A program made the position numbers and the translations under genes. A DNA stretch of 64,000 bases. Origin: an uncultured Anaerobiospirillum sp. GTDB taxonomy: Bacteria; Pseudomonadota; Gammaproteobacteria; Enterobacterales; Succinivibrionaceae. The stretch covers positions 1-64,000 of the forward strand of contig CALXNA010000006.1 in NCBI GenBank assembly GCA_944389615.1. The letters are read 5' to 3'. The notes beneath the pieces were generated by a model, which was not told the origin of the DNA, ran no database searches, and worked only from the letters and a program-made list of their open reading frames with translations. This document shows, piece after piece, positions 60,701 through 64,000 of the stretch. The first letter of the stretch is position 1; every line of letters starts with the position of its first letter.

Positions 60701-61725
60701 TGCTCAAGAGCCAAATGCTCGATACCGAGTATGGCTCGACCCTGTGTTATGGCCATCAGCGCTTGTGCCTTGTAGGCTCAGTTGACCTGATTGTGGTCAA
60801 CGCCTGGGGTGAGGCTATCACCATCAATCTGCCGAGCGGCGAAGAGGGTGTGGTCGAGCTGCTGGCAACTCTATTGCGCATTGTCACCAATAGTATTGCC
60901 ATTGTGCCAAACTCCACCGAACCGAGCACTAGCCCTGCTCCCACCACCATAGCGTCGCCTGCTGCAGCGCCTACCACTGAGCCTGTCACGGATCCTGCCG
61001 CCGAGTCAGCGGCTGAGCCCAAGCCCGTTAATAGCAAAAAGTACAAAAAGCCGGTCATCGCCTATGAGGGCTTATTAGGCGCGGTGGCGCCGCACGGAGC
61101 AGCTGCGTCACAGGTGGGGGCGCCGAGCGAGCGCGCTATTGCCACCAGCGCGGAGCTCACTGAGCTCTTAAGCCATATCGAAGTATGCTCGTATGCGGCG
61201 TCCTATCAGGATCTCATCAAGTACGACCTTGAGGCGACGGTGCGCCAAGTGTGCAACTGCTTGCTCAGCACCGGCTCAAGCGAGTATGTCTTTGAGGTAG
61301 GGCGTAACTCCTATGTGGCGCGCACCTTGGGCGAGCGGGGCGTCAAGATCAACAAAAAGAGCGTCTTTGGCTCCAATGAGTTTGATATCAGCGTGGTCTC
61401 CGGCTATGGTATGCGCCCGGAGTACGCGCTGCAAGTGCCGCCGATTGTCGACCGCTACGCCAACACCGGGATCGTGCAATACTTCTTCATGCCGCTGCCG
61501 GACAAGGGCCATTGGGACATCTACATCGTCAATGAGCGCAATGAGGTCAACATCTACCACGACTACTACGGCTCGCGTGCGTCCTTGGTCAATGCCATTA
61601 ACCGCTTCTACACCCAGCAAAGCCAGCACCGTCTTCTGCGTACCGCCCGCTTCAACCTTCCGCAGTACTACGTACTCTCGCAAGACCAGCGCAGCCTGCA
61701 CCCCTTCACTATTCGCAACGATTAG
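57739..61725 (+). CDS. cyaA: Adenylate cyclase, class I, with a very large internal insertion
   Basis: CyaA makes cAMP from ATP and feeds CRP control of carbon use. I choose the GTG at 57739 (GAGG 9 bases ahead), giving 1328 residues against 848 in E. coli. Homology begins at VYLSKQQ; the catalytic motif is MGSTSSIGQSQGSDLDIW, with the metal Asp pair at about 150 and 152, and DEENCGSAQNLFLLDEFYR follows. Residues about 266-642 are a Ser/Pro/Glu-rich insertion of about 375 residues, after which homology resumes at DASEWFDFG and TEYFGSGLWLLYKGIDSP. A second insertion (about 1055-1130) is Ala/Pro-rich. A TATAAT at 57697 may be the -10. Non-ATG initiation recalls the TTG of E. coli cyaA. Confidence 0.95.
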   Translation: MVYLSKQQILTRFRRYKALNETRLQRACALMGPRARRGLEVVPLLLHYNHICLPGYRSGPIPHGIDLFTPNEFQQGYLRSLLAESLSEAYLDGGAAEEDPERAQRRAAQEIHKAELLATIPPLEEPVTHDILGLYAMGSTSSIGQSQGSDLDIWVCVRANISPEGMSALQDKCRFITTYVKSFGVDLNLFVTPEDRFTNFQPDQLDEENCGSAQNLFLLDEFYRSSIRLCGRYIIWYLISTKEEQSAYQDYVKFLLEGKSNLPKFSTTKVKAASEHGVSTHGMSHVLMSALIGDETAYRLQNQEALAHLMEVPASERSADTKSGERPLSKLKGWYHKLSKSASSAPLLTAATLTYSSVYDQLRDKNSEEGHATNGVFSALKEHLRPSRYKVSHDVEASHPLAMVVADTGIELADPTVYPLTSLGLGPDSGAGWRPVPDESQDMPSEDMTGAFSQPLETWQQRYPDLSTKESEALAQSLSARRDLILPHDVLPEPVAPKAVSSSGFERLMQAMGVSPMLLWGNVEHALNYASVLSEPTPPTSPELSSPELSLEPPIELTEEPEPEVSANPYVDTYVGPYRDTFPAAVASAAVSYASADVRTPTAGKVGDRLRRVAESSLVLPTVAECEELATRDGWVEGEAPLDASEWFDFGSVVKSSPTEYFGSGLWLLYKGIDSPFKVVLKILLMEAYSSSYPNTRLLSSELKDYMLAHDGYSLDLDSYYLMYLKVSQYLQECGNSERLELMRKCFYLKLFMGLNHYSTAQRDDDKLKRELLSKLSSRWGWSKEFLTELENVSGWKMNQARRFNREVFNTLIESYVALLRFTVRHGIEYAITSDDAGVLSRKLYAAFDRYPGKILVMHTSLFHNLEERHLTFICPSSHSLCRKGWHLYTAADYDIGLLNQRVTYIGTRLSEVVAWACFNGLMTPRTKIHVAGAVKGVTPAKIKQLNSDIMRVLGSSMDQVSEQSMQRGFRLKSCVVVVNLEEDNTSLLKSQMLDTEYGSTLCYGHQRLCLVGSVDLIVVNAWGEAITINLPSGEEGVVELLATLLRIVTNSIAIVPNSTEPSTSPAPTTIASPAAAPTTEPVTDPAAESAAEPKPVNSKKYKKPVIAYEGLLGAVAPHGAAASQVGAPSERAIATSAELTELLSHIEVCSYAASYQDLIKYDLEATVRQVCNCLLSTGSSEYVFEVGRNSYVARTLGERGVKINKKSVFGSNEFDISVVSGYGMRPEYALQVPPIVDRYANTGIVQYFFMPLPDKGHWDIYIVNERNEVNIYHDYYGSRASLVNAINRFYTQQSQHRLLRTARFNLPQYYVLSQDQRSLHPFTIRND

Positions 61726-61965
61726 CCCGCCCCAGCGCGGCCAAGGCGCGCCCACGGCAGCGCGCCCAAGGAACAGGCGCGGTGGACGGCCTACGCACTG
61801 TGTTGTGGACGCAGGGGCGGGCGCAGTGGCCCAAAATGGCGCGTGGGCGACCACGGCGCGCACAAAGGGGCAAAGCATGCTATTCTCAAAACTTTGAGAG
61901 GGCGTGGGCCTGAGGCGCAGGGACGTACCTGCGCGGGCCCGCGCAGCTGGCACAAGGAGATTGCG

Positions 61966-62121
61966 ATGTCGCGCTGGGTGATCTTTGGGGCAAGTTTGGT
62001 GGCACTCATCGTGTCAGGCTGTGGGCTGAAATACGATCTCTACCTGCCTGAGGACGAGGCGCAAGCCATAGAGCAAAACCAAGGCGGCGCCATGGGGTCG
62101 GACACCACTACTCAAGACTAA
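61966..62121 (+). CDS. lptM: LptM (YifL)-like small lipoprotein
   Basis: The 51-residue protein has a lipoprotein signal with lipobox IVSGC, Cys19, followed by GLKYDLYLPED, close to the GLKGPLYFP of E. coli LptM, which assists disulfide maturation of LptD at the outer membrane. The ATG at 61966 follows AAGGAG. Its place between cyaA and lysA is the usual one. It is shorter than the E. coli protein (67). Lgt and DsbA for its lipidation and for LptD oxidation are in this window. Confidence 0.85.
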   Translation: MSRWVIFGASLVALIVSGCGLKYDLYLPEDEAQAIEQNQGGAMGSDTTTQD

Positions 62122-62138
62122 GTTAGGTCGAACGAAGC

Positions 62139-62155
62139 TGCGGCCTCAGGCCGCA
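62139..62155. other. Intercistronic hairpin between lptM and lysA
   Basis: TGCGGCC and GGCCGCA pair around a TCA loop, 16 bases ahead of the lysA start. No T-run follows. It may slow processing or set relative expression; nothing more can be said. Confidence 0.5.
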
Positions 62156-62171
62156 TCAAGACGAGGTTTCG

Positions 62172-63470
62172 ATGGATTATTTCAATTACAAAGACAACGA
62201 GCTGTACGCTGAGGACATCAAGGTTACTGACTTAGTAGAGCGCTATGGCTCACCTCTGTACGTCTACTCCAAGGCCACCTTAGTCCGTCACCTCAAGGCC
62301 TTTGAAGACGCCCTAGTAGATAAGAAGCATCTGGTGTGCTACGCGGTCAAGGCCAACAGCTCCCTGAGCATCCTCAACATCATCGCCAAGTCCGGCTGCG
62401 GCTTTGACGTGGTCTCTAAGGGCGAGCTGATGCGCGTGATCGCCGCAGGCGGCAGCGCCGAGAAGGCAATCTTCTCGGGTGTGGGCAAGCGCGAAGATGA
62501 AATCGAGTTTGCCCTGACCAACAAGATCAAGTGCCTCGATATCGAGTCCGAAAGCGAGCTGCACAAGGTCGAGGCCATTGCCGCTCGCTTAGGCTTGGTC
62601 GCGCCGGTTGCCCTGCGCGTCAACCCGAACGTCGATGCTAAGACCCATCCTGCCATCTCCACCGGCCTGAAAAAGAACAAGTTCGGCATCGCCTTTGAGG
62701 AGGCCTTGCCGCTCTACCAATACATCGGTAAGAGCCAGCACTTAGAGGCGCGCGGCATTGCCTGCCATATCGGCTCGCAGATGACCTCAGGTGGACCTAT
62801 CATCGAGGCTACCGACAAGTTAATCGCGCTCTACCATGACTTAGCGGCGCAGGGCATCGTGGTCAAGCACATCGACATCGGTGGTGGTCTTGGTGTCACC
62901 TACAACGATGAGACCCCACCTTCGCCTAATGAGTACATGGCCGCCGTCATCCAACGCTTAAAGGACATCGATGTCGAGATCTTCTGCGAGCCGGGCCGCG
63001 CCATGGTCGCCAATGCCGGTATCTTGGTCACCAAGGTCTTGTACTTAAAGTCCAACTCCGAGCGCAACTTCTGCATCGTCGACGGCTCGATGAGCGATTT
63101 GATTCGCCCAGCGCTCTACAACTCGTGGATGAATATCATCCCTGCGGTCAAGCGCCCGGCCGCCGATGCCTTAGAAGGCAGCGACAACCACGGCACCAAG
63201 CTTTATGATGTGGTCGGCCCGATCTGCGAGAGCGATGACTTCTTGGGCAAGGATCGCCACCTCAATGTGCGCGAAGGCGACGTCTTAGTGGTACGCGGTG
63301 CCGGTGCCTACGGCTCGACCATGTCCTCAAACTACAACAGCCGTCCGCTGTGCGCGGAGATCTTGGTCGAGGGCGCCCGCGCCTTCGTCATCCGTGAGCG
63401 TCAGCAAGAAGAGGACATGTGGGCCAACGAGCGCATCATCACTGACTACGAAGAAGAGTTCGAGGAGTAG
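62172..63470 (+). CDS. lysA: Diaminopimelate decarboxylase
   Basis: LysA is the PLP enzyme for the last step of lysine synthesis, meso-DAP to lysine. The 432-residue length is normal (E. coli 420). PLP attaches at Lys60 in CYAVKANSS; DVVSKGEL, CHIGSQ (near 198-203), the phosphate-binding IGGGLGV, and EPGRAMVANAG follow, with the partner-subunit Cys segment CESDDFLGKD near 356 completing the active site. The RBS is GAGG. It follows lptM, and dapF comes next after a terminator, the standard gammaproteobacterial order. Confidence 0.97.
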   Translation: MDYFNYKDNELYAEDIKVTDLVERYGSPLYVYSKATLVRHLKAFEDALVDKKHLVCYAVKANSSLSILNIIAKSGCGFDVVSKGELMRVIAAGGSAEKAIFSGVGKREDEIEFALTNKIKCLDIESESELHKVEAIAARLGLVAPVALRVNPNVDAKTHPAISTGLKKNKFGIAFEEALPLYQYIGKSQHLEARGIACHIGSQMTSGGPIIEATDKLIALYHDLAAQGIVVKHIDIGGGLGVTYNDETPPSPNEYMAAVIQRLKDIDVEIFCEPGRAMVANAGILVTKVLYLKSNSERNFCIVDGSMSDLIRPALYNSWMNIIPAVKRPAADALEGSDNHGTKLYDVVGPICESDDFLGKDRHLNVREGDVLVVRGAGAYGSTMSSNYNSRPLCAEILVEGARAFVIRERQQEEDMWANERIITDYEEEFEE

Positions 63471-63583
63471 GCGTCCCTAAGGAAGGCTGTGCGCCGCACG
63501 GCCTGCGCTGTAAGGCTGCGTGCCCGCGCCCCGTGCGGGCATAACATGAGGATGCGGCAAGTAGAACGCATAATGCTAAGATA

Positions 63584-63613
63584 GCCCCGAGTACGCTTGG
63601 GGCATTTTTTTTT
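63584..63613 (+). terminator. Terminator of lysA
   Basis: GCCCCGAG and CTTGGGGC form an 8-bp stem (one G-T pair) with a TACG loop, followed by A and nine T on the plus strand. It separates lysA from dapF, which then needs its own promoter or readthrough. Confidence 0.9.
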
Positions 63614-63669
63614 CTTGAGTGCGTCAAGCCCCATTAGAGCAATTTGGTGCCGCAACGGCGGGAGCTTTT

Positions 63670-64000
63670 ATGCAGATTAAGTTCAGCAAAATGCACGGTC
63701 TGGGCAATGACTTTATGGTGATCGATACGGTCACGCAGAAGGTGTTCTTTAGCACCGAACTCATCAAGCGCTTGGGCGATCGTCATTTTGGCGTGGGCTT
63801 TGATCAGATGCTGCTCATTGAGCCGCCGTACAACCCCGACTTTGACTTCCACTACCGCATCTTCAACCAAGATGGTTCCGAAGTGCAGATGTGCGGCAAT
63901 GGCGCGCGCTGCTTTGCTCGCTATGTGTTCGACCATGGCCTCTGCTCCAAGCGCGAGATCAAGGTCTCCACCATTGCCAATGAGCTGACCTTAAAGATCG
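63670..64000 (+). CDS. dapF: Diaminopimelate epimerase, N-terminal part (runs off the window)
   Basis: DapF converts LL-DAP to meso-DAP for peptidoglycan and lysine. The 110 residues visible show [13 protein letters not shown] at the start, [19 protein letters not shown] with catalytic Cys75, and DQMLLIEPP. It is cut by the window end, so the second active-site Cys is not seen. The ATG follows GGGAG at good spacing. It belongs after lysA, as in other gammaproteobacteria. Confidence 0.95.
   Translation, partial: MQIKFSKMHGLGNDFMVIDTVTQKVFFSTELIKRLGDRHFGVGFDQMLLIEPPYNPDFDFHYRIFNQDGSEVQMCGNGARCFARYVFDHGLCSKREIKVSTIANELTLKI

Noticed and set aside
1..64000. CRISPR arrays, rRNA genes, prophage blocks or a replication origin
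   Set aside because: I found no regularly spaced identical repeats with unique spacers, no rRNA sequence, no phage structural genes and no DnaA-box cluster.

Overview
The window looks like chromosome of a fairly GC-rich gammaproteobacterium. The strongest evidence is the right end, where hemY-hemX faces away from cyaA-lptM-lysA-dapF, an order familiar from Enterobacterales and Vibrionales. Class I adenylate cyclase, a YihG-type acyltransferase convergent with dsbA, long-chain flavodoxin, an AcrAB pair with an AcrR-like operator, and E. coli-like Rep, Pgi and TcdA agree. An anaerobic host-associated lineage such as Succinivibrionaceae (Aeromonadales) is my guess, but I cannot confirm it from sequence alone.

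Layout. 1-8 kb: a secreted orphan, a ModA-like binding protein, a MelB-type transporter fused to a PTS EIIA domain, glmU and lgt. 8-13 kb: a 1193-residue membrane-anchored low-complexity protein, a phosphopantetheinyl transferase and a small membrane protein. 13-20 kb: a broken transposase gene, argE and dnaE. 20-30.5 kb: an esterase, pgi, two tandem phosphoethanolamine-transferase-like genes each with a long homopolymer tract, and rep. 30.5-38 kb: an IstA-like protein, a 1396-residue primase-like protein, tcdA, and tRNA-Arg and tRNA-Leu. 38-41 kb: two unknown genes and fldA. 41-49 kb: acrB, acrA, the operator region and two tandem TetR genes, then yciA. 49-54.6 kb: squalene synthase, dsbA, yihG, a secreted orphan and an HTH protein with a repeat tail. 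54.7-64 kb: hemY, hemX, cyaA, lptM, lysA and the start of dapF.

The most interesting locus is 23.4-28.35 kb. Two paralogous membrane enzymes carry a sulfatase-fold phosphoethanolamine-transferase domain followed by what looks like a degenerate glycerophosphodiesterase-like domain. Each has a poly-C tract (coding strand C12 in one, G10 in the other) at the same place, between TM4 and TM5. One gene is in frame (ON) and the other is out of frame (OFF). The copies also look complementary: the ON copy keeps the transferase residues but has lost the diesterase-like ones, and the OFF copy shows the reverse. This suggests phase-variable envelope modification.

A second theme is long Ala/Pro-rich, probably disordered segments inserted in otherwise conserved proteins: about 375 residues in CyaA, about 110 in the MelB-like transporter, about 85 at the DnaE N-terminus, and many hundreds in the primase-like protein. 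Several genes also carry 18-bp in-frame repeats. Start codons were chosen from Shine-Dalgarno spacing and remembered homologues; several are GTG or TTG.
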